From Betaproteobacteria bacterium (lineage in GTDB: Bacteria > Pseudomonadota > Gammaproteobacteria > Burkholderiales > Rhodocyclaceae), in the NCBI GenBank assembly GCA_016709965.1, contig JADJLT010000001.1, positions 1,261,001-1,325,000 of the forward strand: 64,000 bases of DNA, written 5' to 3'. Both the position numbers and the translations under genes were made by a program. Numbering within the stretch: position 1 is the first letter of the stretch; each line of letters opens with the position of its first letter. Shown in pieces: positions 1 to 7,802 of the stretch. Under the pieces are notes generated by a model. It ran no database searches, had not been told where the DNA came from, and saw nothing but the letters and a program-made list of their open reading frames with translations.

Positions 1-582
1 GCCCTTGGCGCGCTGCGCATCAAGATTGGCCACGAAAAGGGTTTCGTTACCGGCGCCAAATGGGCACCGCTGTGGGTTATCGACTTCCCGATGTTCGAGT
101 ACGACGACGAGAACAAACGTTGGACCGCCTGCCACCATCCATTCACCAGCCCGAAGGACGAGCATCTCGACCTGCTGACGACCGACCCTGGCAAGTGTTT
201 GGCCAAGGCTTACGATCTGGCGCTGAATGGCTGGGAACTTGGCGGAGGCTCGGTACGTATCCACCGCTCAGACGTACAGGAGAAAGTCTTCAGCGCCCTG
301 AACATCGGTCCTGAAGAACAACAAGCCAAGTTCGGCTTCCTGCTCGATGCACTAAAGTACGGCGCGCCACCACACGGCGGTCTGGCCTTTGGCCTGGATC
401 GTATCGTCACCATGATGACCGGTGCCGAATCAATTCGCGATGTTATTGCCTTCCCGAAGACTCAGCGTGCCCAGTGTCTGCTCACTGATGCACCATCAGG
501 TGTTGATGAGAAGCAGTTGCGTGAATTGCACATCCACCTGCGTCAAAAGGTGGAAACCCAAGTCGAAGTCAGCCCCTCCTAA
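1..582 (+). CDS. aspS: Aspartyl-tRNA synthetase, C-terminal part (5' truncated by window edge)
   Basis: Charges tRNA-Asp (or Asp/Asn in organisms with a non-discriminating enzyme) with aspartate in the cytoplasm. The reading frame is open from base 1, so the gene begins before the window; about 193 C-terminal codons are present. The frame contains the bacterial AspRS stretch HHPFTSPK and class II motif 3 (GGLAFGLDRIV), followed by AFPKTQRAQ, the usual end of the catalytic core. The gene ends 6 bases before the RNase gene. Identity is secure; discriminating versus non-discriminating type cannot be judged from this fragment. Confidence 0.96.
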   Translation, partial: ALGALRIKIGHEKGFVTGAKWAPLWVIDFPMFEYDDENKRWTACHHPFTSPKDEHLDLLTTDPGKCLAKAYDLALNGWELGGGSVRIHRSDVQEKVFSALNIGPEEQQAKFGFLLDALKYGAPPHGGLAFGLDRIVTMMTGAESIRDVIAFPKTQRAQCLLTDAPSGVDEKQLRELHIHLRQKVETQVEVSPS

Positions 583-588
583 TCCGCC

Positions 589-948
589 ATGAAATACTGG
601 ATGCGCTTCCTGATCATTGCCATATTGGCGACAGGAAGTGCATTCGGCATGCTGCTCGACCGAAGCAGCACATCTGATTGGGTATCCACTGCAGATTTGC
701 CACGAGAAGCTCGGCAAACTCTGGTTCTGATCAAAAATGGCGGACCGTTTCCTTACAGTCGTGATGGCATTACCTTCGGCAATTTTGAAAGGCGGCTCCC
801 GGTCCAGCAGCGCGGGTATTACCACGAATACACGGTCAAAACCCCTTGGCGAAACGACCGCGGCCCTCGCCGTATCATTTCTGGGCAACGTGGTGAGTAT
901 TACTACACAGACGACCACTACAGAACGTTTCGGCGCATCACGGAATAG
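589..948 (+). CDS. Secreted guanyl-specific ribonuclease, barnase/RNase Sa family
   Basis: A 119-residue protein with an N-terminal hydrophobic signal (about residues 6-21) and an RNase Sa-like domain that cleaves RNA after guanine. Compared from memory with Streptomyces RNase Sa, the motifs GPFPYSRDG and GYYHEYTV are shared. The catalytic residues map to Glu80, Arg91, Arg95 and His110, all present, so an active enzyme is expected. It lies 6 bases after aspS and 8 bases before a barstar-family inhibitor gene. The pair could serve in nutrient scavenging or in competition; the signal suggests export while the inhibitor protects the cytoplasm. No strong ribosome binding site is visible before the ATG. 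Confidence 0.9.
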   Translation: MKYWMRFLIIAILATGSAFGMLLDRSSTSDWVSTADLPREARQTLVLIKNGGPFPYSRDGITFGNFERRLPVQQRGYYHEYTVKTPWRNDRGPRRIISGQRGEYYYTDDHYRTFRRITE

Positions 949-956
949 GAATAGCG

Positions 957-1385
957 ATGAGCCTTGCCTTGTTGAAAAACTCTGATTTATCAGGAGTGTA
1001 TTTTCTCCCAGCCCCGCGCCGGGCTGCGATTGAAGCGGCTTGTCATCGTCTGCATTTCAAAGCGCTGACGGCAGATATTGCCGAATACTCAAGCGCTGAA
1101 CAAGTTCTGTACCAACTGGGTTCTGCACTCGACTTTCCAATCTGGTACGGCGCCAATTTTGATGCGCTCTTCGACTGCCTTACTGATCCAGACTGGCTAC
1201 CAGCCAAAGGCCATGTCCTGCTGGTTTGTGGATTTTCCAGATTGCGCACTGCCGACCCTGATGATTTCGCCAGGCTTATTGAGGTGTTTAAAGCGGCAGC
1301 CGAGGCCCGTCGTGATATGCAGTCTCCCTTGTGGATTTTGATTGACTCCCCGGCACGGGGTGTTACGACTTTCCCCGAGGCATGA
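957..1385 (+). CDS. Barstar-family ribonuclease inhibitor
   Basis: A 142-residue cytoplasmic protein with the barstar fold signature: LDFPIWYGANFDALFDCLTD matches the family block (fPxyyGkNldALwDcLtd), which contains the helix that plugs the RNase active site. It follows directly on the RNase gene, the normal arrangement of enzyme and immunity protein. The N-terminal 40 residues are longer than in Bacillus barstar. The TGA stop overlaps the nudB ATG (ATGA), so translation of the two is probably coupled. Function as inhibitor of the neighbouring RNase is inferred from family and adjacency. Confidence 0.9.
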   Translation: MSLALLKNSDLSGVYFLPAPRRAAIEAACHRLHFKALTADIAEYSSAEQVLYQLGSALDFPIWYGANFDALFDCLTDPDWLPAKGHVLLVCGFSRLRTADPDDFARLIEVFKAAAEARRDMQSPLWILIDSPARGVTTFPEA

Positions 1386-1834
1386 CCCCCCCCAAGCAGC
1401 CGGTATCAGTTCTAGTCGTCATCTACACTGCGGCACTCGATGTGCTTTTACTGGAACGCGCAGCTCATCCCGGATTTTGGCAATCGGTGACCGGCAGCCG
1501 TGAAGGCGATGAAATACTGATAGACACTGCACGCCGTGAAGTACTCGAAGAAACGGGAATTGATACCGCCAGTGGCGTGCTTTCCGACTGGCGAATCACC
1601 AATACGTTCGAGATATTCAGCGAATGGCGGCACCGCTATGCGCCAGGCATCACCCACAACGACGAACACGTTTTCAGCCTGAAACTGCCGCAACGCCAAG
1701 AGATTCGTACCGCACAGGATGAGCACCGGGACTGCGTCTGGGTGCCTTGGCTAGAGGCTGCTCAACGCTGCTTTTCGTGGAGCAATCGTGATGCGATTCT
1801 GATGCTGCCACAACGACGCCATTCGGGGACTTGA
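1382..1834 (+). CDS. nudB: Dihydroneopterin triphosphate diphosphatase (Nudix)
   Basis: Removes pyrophosphate from 7,8-dihydroneopterin triphosphate, the second step of folate synthesis. The protein is 150 residues, the usual NudB length. The Nudix box runs from GSREGDE to REVLEETGID with the catalytic REXXEE core intact, and WQSVTGS before it is typical of NudB. The start overlaps the barstar stop by 4 bases. aspS and nudB are often neighbours in proteobacteria, which makes the RNase/barstar pair look like an insertion between them. Confidence 0.92.
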   Translation: MTPPKQPVSVLVVIYTAALDVLLLERAAHPGFWQSVTGSREGDEILIDTARREVLEETGIDTASGVLSDWRITNTFEIFSEWRHRYAPGITHNDEHVFSLKLPQRQEIRTAQDEHRDCVWVPWLEAAQRCFSWSNRDAILMLPQRRHSGT

Positions 1835-1858
1835 AGCCGCCCAAACGCCTCCTATATT
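1830..1858 (+). promoter_or_regulatory. Possible heat-shock (sigma-32) promoter for hsp20
   Basis: CTTGAAG at 1830-1836 differs by one base from the sigma-32 -35 consensus CTTGAAA. CCTATATT, 14 bases on, is a poor match to the -10 consensus. It lies across the end of nudB and 36 bases before the heat-shock gene start. Suggestive only. Confidence 0.35.
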
Positions 1859-1894
1859 GGTTGCAGGAAAGTTTGATCAACCAAGGAGGTAACC

Positions 1895-2311
1895 ATGGCA
1901 AATATCACTCGAGTCGACCCATTCGACGATCTATTCCGCGGTTTTTTCGTTCGCCCCATTGATTTCAACAACTCCCCGGCACAAGCACCGTCGATCAAAA
2001 TTGATGTGAAGGAACGAGGAGAGAACTACTTGGTTCATGCCGACCTTCCTGGTGTCAAGAAAGAAGATATCCATGTCATCATCGACGGCAATCAGGTAGC
2101 CATCAGCGCCGAAACGAGGCAGGCAAAAGAAATCAAGGAAGGCGATCGCTTGCTTCGCGCCGAGCGTTACATAGGCAAAGTCTCCCGTTCCTTCCAACTT
2201 GAACAGGACATCGACGATGACAAGGCGGCGGCGAAATTCAATGATGGCGTACTCGAACTAACCCTCCCGAAACGCACCACCAGCGCGACAAAACGCCTGA
2301 ATATCGAGTGA
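1895..2311 (+). CDS. Small heat-shock protein, Hsp20/alpha-crystallin family
   Basis: An ATP-independent holdase chaperone of 138 residues that binds unfolding proteins in the cytoplasm. The alpha-crystallin domain spans about residues 35-138, with the conserved block YLVHADLPGVKKEDI and the C-terminal DGVLELTLPK strand. A perfect ribosome binding site, AAGGAGGT, lies at 1883-1890, 4 bases before the ATG, which fixes the start. The gene stands alone between nudB and argB and ends at a strong terminator. The C-terminal IXI oligomerisation motif is only approximate (LNIE). Confidence 0.93.
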   Translation: MANITRVDPFDDLFRGFFVRPIDFNNSPAQAPSIKIDVKERGENYLVHADLPGVKKEDIHVIIDGNQVAISAETRQAKEIKEGDRLLRAERYIGKVSRSFQLEQDIDDDKAAAKFNDGVLELTLPKRTTSATKRLNIE

Positions 2312-2327
2312 CGTTTTGACCCCAAGC

Positions 2328-2357
2328 AAAAAGGCCGGACCCCGTTCCGGCCTTTTT
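2328..2357 (+). terminator. Rho-independent terminator after hsp20
   Basis: AAGGCCGGA and TCCGGCCTT form a GC-rich stem with a short ACCCCGT loop, flanked by A and T runs. It lies 17 bases after the hsp20 stop and before the argB start. Confidence 0.85.
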
Positions 2358-2395
2358 CTTTGTACAATCCGCGGCGATTCCACTTGGAGCCCGCC

Positions 2396-3283
2396 ATGAG
2401 CATCGAAAACCTGTCCCCCGGCACCAAGGCCGCCGTTCTGGCCGAAGCCCTACCCTACATAAAACGTTTCCACGGCAAGACCATCGTCGTCAAATACGGT
2501 GGAAATGCGATGACCGATGAACACCTGAAAAGCTGTTTCGCCCGTGACGTGGTTCTACTTGAACTGGTCGGCTTCAATATTGTCGTCGTGCACGGTGGTG
2601 GCCCGCAGATCGAAAACCTGCTCGGGCGCGTTGGCAAGAAGGGCGAATTCATCCAGGGCATGCGCGTTACCGACGCCGAGACCATGGAACTGGTCGAAAT
2701 GGTACTCGGTGGCCAAGTCAACAAAGACATCGTCAACCTGATCAATCAGCATGGCGGCAAGGCGGTTGGCCTGACCGGCAAAGATGGCAACTTCATTCGT
2801 GCCAAAAAGTTGATGCTCGAAGACAAGGACCATCCAGGCGACCTGATAGACGTCGGCCAAGTTGGCCAGATTACTTCGATTGACCCCTCACTGATCGATC
2901 ACCTCGACAAAGGCGCCTTCATCCCGGTCATCGCCCCGATCGGCGTAGGCAAGGACGGAGAGACCTACAACATCAATGCAGACGTCGTCGCCGGCAAGAT
3001 TGCTGAAGTCCTCAAAGCCGAAAAACTGGTGCTGCTGACCAATACTCCGGGCGTACTCGACAAGGAAGGCAATCTGATCACCGGCATCACGCCGAAGCAG
3101 ATCGATGACATGGTCGCAGACGGTACGTTGTCCGGTGGCATGTTGCCAAAAATTGGCTCGGCGCTTGATGCTGCCCGCAATGGCGTCAAGGGGGTGCATA
3201 TAATCGACGGTCGAGTCGAGCACGCACTGCTGCTTGAAATCCTGACCGACCATGGTGTCGGCACGATGATCAAGTCGTACTGA
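2396..3283 (+). CDS. argB: N-acetylglutamate kinase
   Basis: Phosphorylates N-acetyl-L-glutamate, the second step of arginine synthesis. The 295-residue product fits the family. Visible motifs are KYGGNAM near the N-terminus (ATP phosphate binding), VVVHGGGPQI (substrate loop) and the C-terminal GGMLPK. The start at MSIENLSPG is preferred over an upstream in-frame ATG at 2360 because TTGGAG lies 6 bases before it and the upstream ATG sits inside the terminator region. Confidence 0.97.
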   Translation: MSIENLSPGTKAAVLAEALPYIKRFHGKTIVVKYGGNAMTDEHLKSCFARDVVLLELVGFNIVVVHGGGPQIENLLGRVGKKGEFIQGMRVTDAETMELVEMVLGGQVNKDIVNLINQHGGKAVGLTGKDGNFIRAKKLMLEDKDHPGDLIDVGQVGQITSIDPSLIDHLDKGAFIPVIAPIGVGKDGETYNINADVVAGKIAEVLKAEKLVLLTNTPGVLDKEGNLITGITPKQIDDMVADGTLSGGMLPKIGSALDAARNGVKGVHIIDGRVEHALLLEILTDHGVGTMIKSY

Positions 3284-3300
3284 GTCACCCCGGAGCAGGC

Positions 3301-4032
3301 GTGACGCAAAGGCGAGCCACGGACAGTTCTGTAGCACGACAAGGCAAGGTCCACGAAGTCAGGCGTGTTCCGGCGGGTCGCGTCTGGCTGTTCGATCTGG
3401 ACAACACGCTTCACAACGCAACCCCCAATATTTTTCCCCACATCAACCGCTCGATGCGCGAATACATCGAGCGTCACCTTGGTGTCGACACGCACGAAGC
3501 CAGCCGCATCCGACAAGATTACTGGGTGCGCTATGGCGCCACCTTGCTCGGCCTGATGCGCCACCATGGAACCGACCCCCGGCATTTCCTTTGGGAGACG
3601 CATCAGTTTCCCGACCTGAAGCGCATGGTGGTCTTCGACAAGCAATTGATTCATCAATTGCGCCGCCTGCCCGGCCGCAAGATTATTTTCTCCAACGCGC
3701 CCAGGCATTACGCCGATGCCATCCTCGACATCACCGGATTGGGCGCGTGCTTCGATGCCGTTTACTCAGTAGAAAATGTGCGTTTTCAACCCAAGCCCAT
3801 GATGGCCGGCTTCCGTGCCCTGCTACGCGCGGAACACCTCGACCCACGCCGCTGCATCATGGTCGAGGACAGCCTGCCAAATCTGGTGACTGCCAAAAAG
3901 CTGGGCATGAAGACCGTGTGGGTGAGTACTGGCTTACGTCAGTCACCCTTTGTTGACGTTAAAATCCGTTCGGCAACACAACTATCAAAATTCTACGGTC
4001 GACTGGAAATTTCAGCCAAAAACGAAATTTGA
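3301..4032 (+). CDS. HAD-family pyrimidine 5'-nucleotidase (SDT1-like)
   Basis: A 243-residue cytosolic HAD-superfamily phosphatase. HAD motif I is FDLDNTLHN (about residues 31-39), motif II is IIFSNAPRHY and motif IV is MVEDSLPN. The overall pattern fits the pyrimidine 5'-nucleotidase (SDT1/YJL215-like) subfamily found in beta- and gammaproteobacteria next to slmA. The start is a GTG at 3301, and about 28 residues precede the domain, so a later start is possible. The last codons (3993-4030) contain a degraded copy of the dispersed repeat described in the findings. The exact substrate is inferred from family. Confidence 0.8.
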   Translation: MTQRRATDSSVARQGKVHEVRRVPAGRVWLFDLDNTLHNATPNIFPHINRSMREYIERHLGVDTHEASRIRQDYWVRYGATLLGLMRHHGTDPRHFLWETHQFPDLKRMVVFDKQLIHQLRRLPGRKIIFSNAPRHYADAILDITGLGACFDAVYSVENVRFQPKPMMAGFRALLRAEHLDPRRCIMVEDSLPNLVTAKKLGMKTVWVSTGLRQSPFVDVKIRSATQLSKFYGRLEISAKNEI

Positions 4033-4043
4033 GGAGGGGTCCC

Positions 4044-4652
4044 ATGGCGACAAAACCGGGTGAACGTCGGCTGCAAATTCTGCAAACGCTGGCCGCAATG
4101 CTGGAGACCCCGAAAGGGGAGAAAATCACCACCGCCGCCCTCGCTGGCAAGCTCGAATGCTCAGAAGCCGCCCTCTACCGTCACTTCGCCAGCAAAGCCC
4201 AGATGTTCGAAGGCCTGATTGAATTCATCGAGCAAAGCCTGTTCAGCGTCATCAACAAGATCACCTCGGAAGAAACAGAAGGCTTCAAGCAGATCGAACA
4301 AATCATTGGTCTGCAACTGCGCTTCGCGCAAAGGAATCGCGGCATGACCCGGGTCCTGATCGGCGACGTACTGGTTAACGAAAACGAACGCCTGCAACTC
4401 CGCATCAATGCCTTGCTCGACAAGATCGAAGGCGCCATGAAGCAAGCCTTGCGCATCGCCGCCACGCAGGAAAACCTGAAGCCCGATGCCGATTTCGGCG
4501 CACTGGCCAACTTGCTTCGTTGCTATGTCGTCGGCCGATGGGAACAATATGCCCGTAGCGGCTTCAGCCGCGAGCCGCTGACCCAATGGCCACAGCAATG
4601 GCCGATGCTCTACTTCGCCTGCCTGTCACAATCCGGCGCACCGGGTGCCTGA
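4044..4652 (+). CDS. slmA: Nucleoid occlusion factor, TetR family
   Basis: SlmA binds chromosomal sites and blocks FtsZ ring assembly over the nucleoid. The 202-residue protein has an N-terminal TetR helix-turn-helix (about residues 30-55, ECSEAALYRHFASKAQMFEGL, characteristic of SlmA) and an all-alpha C-terminal domain with the conserved WEQYARSGF. The ATG at 4044 follows GAGGAGGGG at optimal spacing, so the in-frame ATG at 4029 is rejected. The gene ends at a clear terminator. Confidence 0.92.
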   Translation: MATKPGERRLQILQTLAAMLETPKGEKITTAALAGKLECSEAALYRHFASKAQMFEGLIEFIEQSLFSVINKITSEETEGFKQIEQIIGLQLRFAQRNRGMTRVLIGDVLVNENERLQLRINALLDKIEGAMKQALRIAATQENLKPDADFGALANLLRCYVVGRWEQYARSGFSREPLTQWPQQWPMLYFACLSQSGAPGA

Positions 4653-4658
4653 ATAACC

Positions 4659-4683
4659 AAAGGGCGGCCATGGCCGCCCTTTC
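4659..4683 (+). terminator. Terminator after slmA (convergent with hemB)
   Basis: AAAGGGCGGCCATGGCCGCCCTTT is a perfect GC-rich palindrome ending in T residues. It lies between convergent slmA and hemB and could serve both. Confidence 0.85.
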
Positions 4684-4707
4684 TATCACCGAAAACGTAT
4701 CCCCTTT

Positions 4708-5712
4708 TCAGCCCTTGAGATACTCTGCAGCATCCAGCGCAAAATAGGTCAGGATGCCATCAGCGCCCGCGCGCTTGAAGGCCAACAAGCTTTCCAGCAC
4801 GCAAGCCCTTTCGTCCAGCCAGCCATTCTGCGCCGCAGCCTTCAGCATCGCGTATTCGCCGCTGACCTGATAGGCATAGGTCGGCACCTTGAACTCATCC
4901 TTGATACGACGAACGATATCCAGATACGGCATGCCCGGCTTGACCATGACCATATCCGCCCCCTCTTCAAGATCCAGCGCCACTTCGCGTAGCGCCTCGT
5001 CGCTATTGCCCGGGTCCATCTGGTAGGTGTATTTATTGCCTTTACCCAGATTACTCGCCGAACCGACCGCGTCGCGGAACGGACCGTAAAAGGCAGAAGC
5101 ATACTTGGCCGAGTAAGCCAGAATTCTCGTGTAAATCTGGCCGGCACCTTCCAACTCGGAACGAATGCGGGCAATCCGACCATCCATCATGTCTGACGGC
5201 GCCACCACATCAGCACCCGCCTCGGCATGGCAAAGCGCCTGCCTGGCGAGCACCGCCAGCGTTTCGTCATTGAGCACATAGCCGGTATCGTCAATCAACC
5301 CATCCTGACCATGGCTGGTATACGGATCGAGTGCCACATCGGTGATCACGCCAAGCCCGGGAAACTCTTGCTTCAAGGCTCTAATGACCCGCGGTACCAA
5401 GCCATGCGTGTTGTAGGCTTCTTCCGCCCCCAGCGACTTCAGCGAAGCATCGATCACCGGAAACAACGCAAGCGCGGGGATACCAAGCTTTACGGCACGC
5501 TCTGCCGTTTTCAGCAGCACATCCAGCGACTGGCGCTCAACACCTGGCATCGACGAAACGCTCTCGATGCGCCCTTCACCTTCGAGAACAAAAACCGGGT
5601 AGATGAAGTCATCAACCGTAAGGACCGACTCCCGCATCAAACGGCGAGAAAAATCATCACGCCGCATACGGCGCATCCGGGTCCCGGGAAAACCACCGCT
5701 AACAACAGCCAT
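4708..5712 (-). CDS. hemB: Delta-aminolevulinic acid dehydratase (porphobilinogen synthase)
   Basis: Condenses two 5-aminolevulinate molecules to porphobilinogen in haem synthesis. The 334-residue product has both active-site lysines, one in AYSAKYASAFYGPFR and one in MVMVKPGMPYLD. The metal segment reads DVALDPYTSHGQDG, with aspartate in place of the cysteines of the zinc enzymes, so a magnesium-dependent type is expected. The start at MAVVSGGFPGTRMRR fits the family. Confidence 0.97.
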   Translation of the reverse strand: MAVVSGGFPGTRMRRMRRDDFSRRLMRESVLTVDDFIYPVFVLEGEGRIESVSSMPGVERQSLDVLLKTAERAVKLGIPALALFPVIDASLKSLGAEEAYNTHGLVPRVIRALKQEFPGLGVITDVALDPYTSHGQDGLIDDTGYVLNDETLAVLARQALCHAEAGADVVAPSDMMDGRIARIRSELEGAGQIYTRILAYSAKYASAFYGPFRDAVGSASNLGKGNKYTYQMDPGNSDEALREVALDLEEGADMVMVKPGMPYLDIVRRIKDEFKVPTYAYQVSGEYAMLKAAAQNGWLDERACVLESLLAFKRAGADGILTYFALDAAEYLKG

Positions 5713-5846
5713 GCTTCAACCTCAATTGATTAATCACCAAACAATTTTTCACTGGAAAGGAACTTCTTGCATTGACGTACGTCACAGTCCCAAGACGGCA
5801 AATGCTGTCTCCCGCTTCACCTCCCTGAGCGGGCGCCTTGACACCG

Positions 5847-6509
5847 TTAAGGCTTTTTGGCCCCCGGACCCCCCTTATCCGGGGGCCCTTTGTTTTCTTT
5901 CTGCTTCATTTCAATCTCCAGCCAATTCGCCAGAACGCCCTCTGCCTCCTCCACGCCCGTCTTTTTCAGGCTGGAAAAGAGCTGGACGGAATACAGTTCA
6001 GCGTCTCCCCAAGTCGCCACTTCCGCTCTCACTGAGCGCAGCGCCTTGGTCTGTTCCTGCCGGCTCAACTTGTCAGACTTCGACAGCAGAATATGAATCG
6101 GCCGACCGGTTGGTCGAAACCAGTCAATCAGCCGTAAATCCAGATCAGTCATCGGCCGGCGAATATCCATGATGACCACCAGACCAGCCAACGGACTCCG
6201 CTTACTCAGATACGGGCCAATCAATCCTTCCCATTGCGAACGAATCGCTTCCGGGGCCTTCGCATAGCCATAACCGGGCAAGTCGACAAAATATTTTCCA
6301 TCCGCCAGGGTGAAATAATTCAGATGTTGGGTACGGCCCGGCGTTTTGCTGACATAAGCCAGCCGCACCCGCCCCGCCAAAGTATTAATGGCTGAAGATT
6401 TGCCTGCATTTGAGCGACCGGCAAAGGCGACTTCGCGAACGGAGTCTTGCGGCAAGTCGCGGAGATTGGCGACAGTTGTAAGAAAAACGGCCTGTTGAAA
6501 CAGAGGCAT
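5847..6509 (-). CDS. engB: Ribosome biogenesis GTP-binding protein YihA/YsxC
   Basis: A GTPase required for large ribosomal subunit assembly, 220 residues. G1 is GRSNAGKSS, G3 is DLPGYGYA, G4 is LLSKSDKL. The start at MPLFQQAVFL (6509) gives normal family length; an ATG at 6641 would add 44 residues that run over the cytochrome c4 upstream region. The last residues form a Gly/Pro/Lys-rich tail encoded by a 10-bp GC inverted repeat (5859-5887). The gene is divergent from cytochrome c4, as in many beta- and gammaproteobacteria. Confidence 0.95.
   Translation of the reverse strand: MPLFQQAVFLTTVANLRDLPQDSVREVAFAGRSNAGKSSAINTLAGRVRLAYVSKTPGRTQHLNYFTLADGKYFVDLPGYGYAKAPEAIRSQWEGLIGPYLSKRSPLAGLVVIMDIRRPMTDLDLRLIDWFRPTGRPIHILLSKSDKLSRQEQTKALRSVRAEVATWGDAELYSVQLFSSLKKTGVEEAEGVLANWLEIEMKQKENKGPPDKGGPGAKKP
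5859..5887. repeat. GC-rich inverted repeat inside the 3' end of engB
   Basis: GGCCCCCGGA (5859-5868) and TCCGGGGGCC (5878-5887) are perfect 10-base arms with a 9-base pyrimidine-rich spacer. It lies within the last codons of engB. On the plus strand it is followed by CTTTGTTTTCTTT, on the minus strand by AAAAAG, so it is not a standard terminator for engB itself. Confidence 0.6.
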
Positions 6510-6616
6510 AAAAAACTCGGAAGACCCGCCAAGCGGGCGGAGAACTAATATAGAATAACAGGTTTGTAACATCCGTTCCGGCCAAAGCGCCCAAAAACGC
6601 GCACTAGGAGTTCGAA

Positions 6617-7252
6617 ATGATCCGTACAGCGGCAATGGCAATTCTTCTTGCTACCAGTTTCGTCACCCACGCTTCCGAGGAAGCGTCAGCAAAAGCTGAC
6701 CCCGCCAAGGGCAAGGCCATCGCTGAAACCGTCTGTGTTGCCTGTCATGGCGCCGATGGCAACAGTCAGGTTTCTGCCAATCCGATCCTGGCCGGGCAGG
6801 TCGAGGAATACATCTACAAGCAGTTGAAGAATTTCAAGCCAGCCGGTGACAAGCCGGCAGTGCGCAACAACCCGATTATGGCTGGCATGGCTGCAGCGCT
6901 GTCCGATGAGGACATGAAAAATGTCGCCGCCTGGTTCTCCAGCCAAAAGCAGAAGCCGGCAGCTGCCAAGGATGAAAAGCAGATTGCGCTGGGTCAGAAA
7001 ATCTGGCGTCAGGGTGATTTCAAGAAAGGCGTTCCCGCCTGCGCTGGCTGCCACGGCCCGGCCGGTGCCGGCTTGCCCGCCCTTTACCCACGCCTGGCTG
7101 GCCAATACCCTGAATACACCGAAACCCAGTTGAAGGCATTCCGTGTCGAAGAACGCGCCAACGATCCGGAAAAGATGATGCGCATGATCGCTGGCAAGCT
7201 TTCCGATGCCGAAATCAAGGCTGTTGCCGAATACGCCGCTGGTCTTCGTTAA
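6617..7252 (+). CDS. Dihaem cytochrome c4
   Basis: A periplasmic electron carrier that delivers electrons to terminal oxidases such as cbb3. The 211-residue protein has an N-terminal signal peptide (cleavage near THAS-EEA) and two c-type haem domains, with CVACH (about residues 35-39) and CAGCH (about 135-139). Each domain ends with a methionine-containing segment that could supply the sixth ligand. The paired arrangement is diagnostic for the c4 family. Ribosome binding site AGGAG lies upstream. The gene is monocistronic with a terminator. Confidence 0.93.
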   Translation: MIRTAAMAILLATSFVTHASEEASAKADPAKGKAIAETVCVACHGADGNSQVSANPILAGQVEEYIYKQLKNFKPAGDKPAVRNNPIMAGMAAALSDEDMKNVAAWFSSQKQKPAAAKDEKQIALGQKIWRQGDFKKGVPACAGCHGPAGAGLPALYPRLAGQYPEYTETQLKAFRVEERANDPEKMMRMIAGKLSDAEIKAVAEYAAGLR

Positions 7253-7270
7253 TACGCATATCACTCAAAC

Positions 7271-7293
7271 AAGGCAGCTTAGGCTGCCTTTTT
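7271..7293 (+). terminator. Terminator after cytochrome c4
   Basis: AAGGCAGCTTAGGCTGCCTTTTT: 8-bp stem with a short loop and a T run, 18 bases after the stop codon. Confidence 0.85.
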
Positions 7294-7369
7294 ACTTTTC
7301 GCCCTTGGCACACCAAGCTGACGAGAATAGACTGAACGTACTGCATCCCAACAGAGTAGGAGATTAGAT

Positions 7370-7801
7370 ATGAAGACATTGAAGCAACTTCTGGCTGGCA
7401 AGGATCGCCCACTCGCAGTTGTCGCACCGGGCGATACCGTGTTTCACGCACTGAACGTCATGGCCAAACACGAAGTTGGCGCAGTGCTGGTACTGGATGG
7501 CGAACAGTTGGTCGGCATTTTTTCCGAACGAGACTACGCCCGGAAAATCATCCTGCATGGCAAGACATCCAAAGAGACCCTGGTTCGCGAAATCATGAGC
7601 GAAAAGGTTGCCTATGTAACCCCAGCCAGCACGATTGATGAATGCATGGCGCTAATGACCGAAAAACGCTTCCGCCACCTGCCGGTTTTAGATGCTGACG
7701 GTGGTGTTGTGGGCATGATTTCGATTGGCGACATGGTCAAGGAAACCATCAGTAACCAGAAGTTCCTGATCGATCAGCTGGCGCGTTACATCGCCGGTTG
7801 A
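7370..7801 (+). CDS. CBS-domain pair protein
   Basis: A 143-residue soluble protein consisting of two tandem CBS domains (about residues 8-65 and 73-130) with the usual GDTVFHALNVM and VGMISIGDMVKE segments. CBS pairs bind adenosine nucleotides and act as energy or redox sensors. There is no catalytic domain, so it is a stand-alone CBS protein. GTAGGAG lies upstream of the ATG. It is followed after 1 base by an HDOD gene, which suggests co-transcription; the partner and ligand are unknown. Confidence 0.88.
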   Translation: MKTLKQLLAGKDRPLAVVAPGDTVFHALNVMAKHEVGAVLVLDGEQLVGIFSERDYARKIILHGKTSKETLVREIMSEKVAYVTPASTIDECMALMTEKRFRHLPVLDADGGVVGMISIGDMVKETISNQKFLIDQLARYIAG

Positions 7802-7802
7802 A

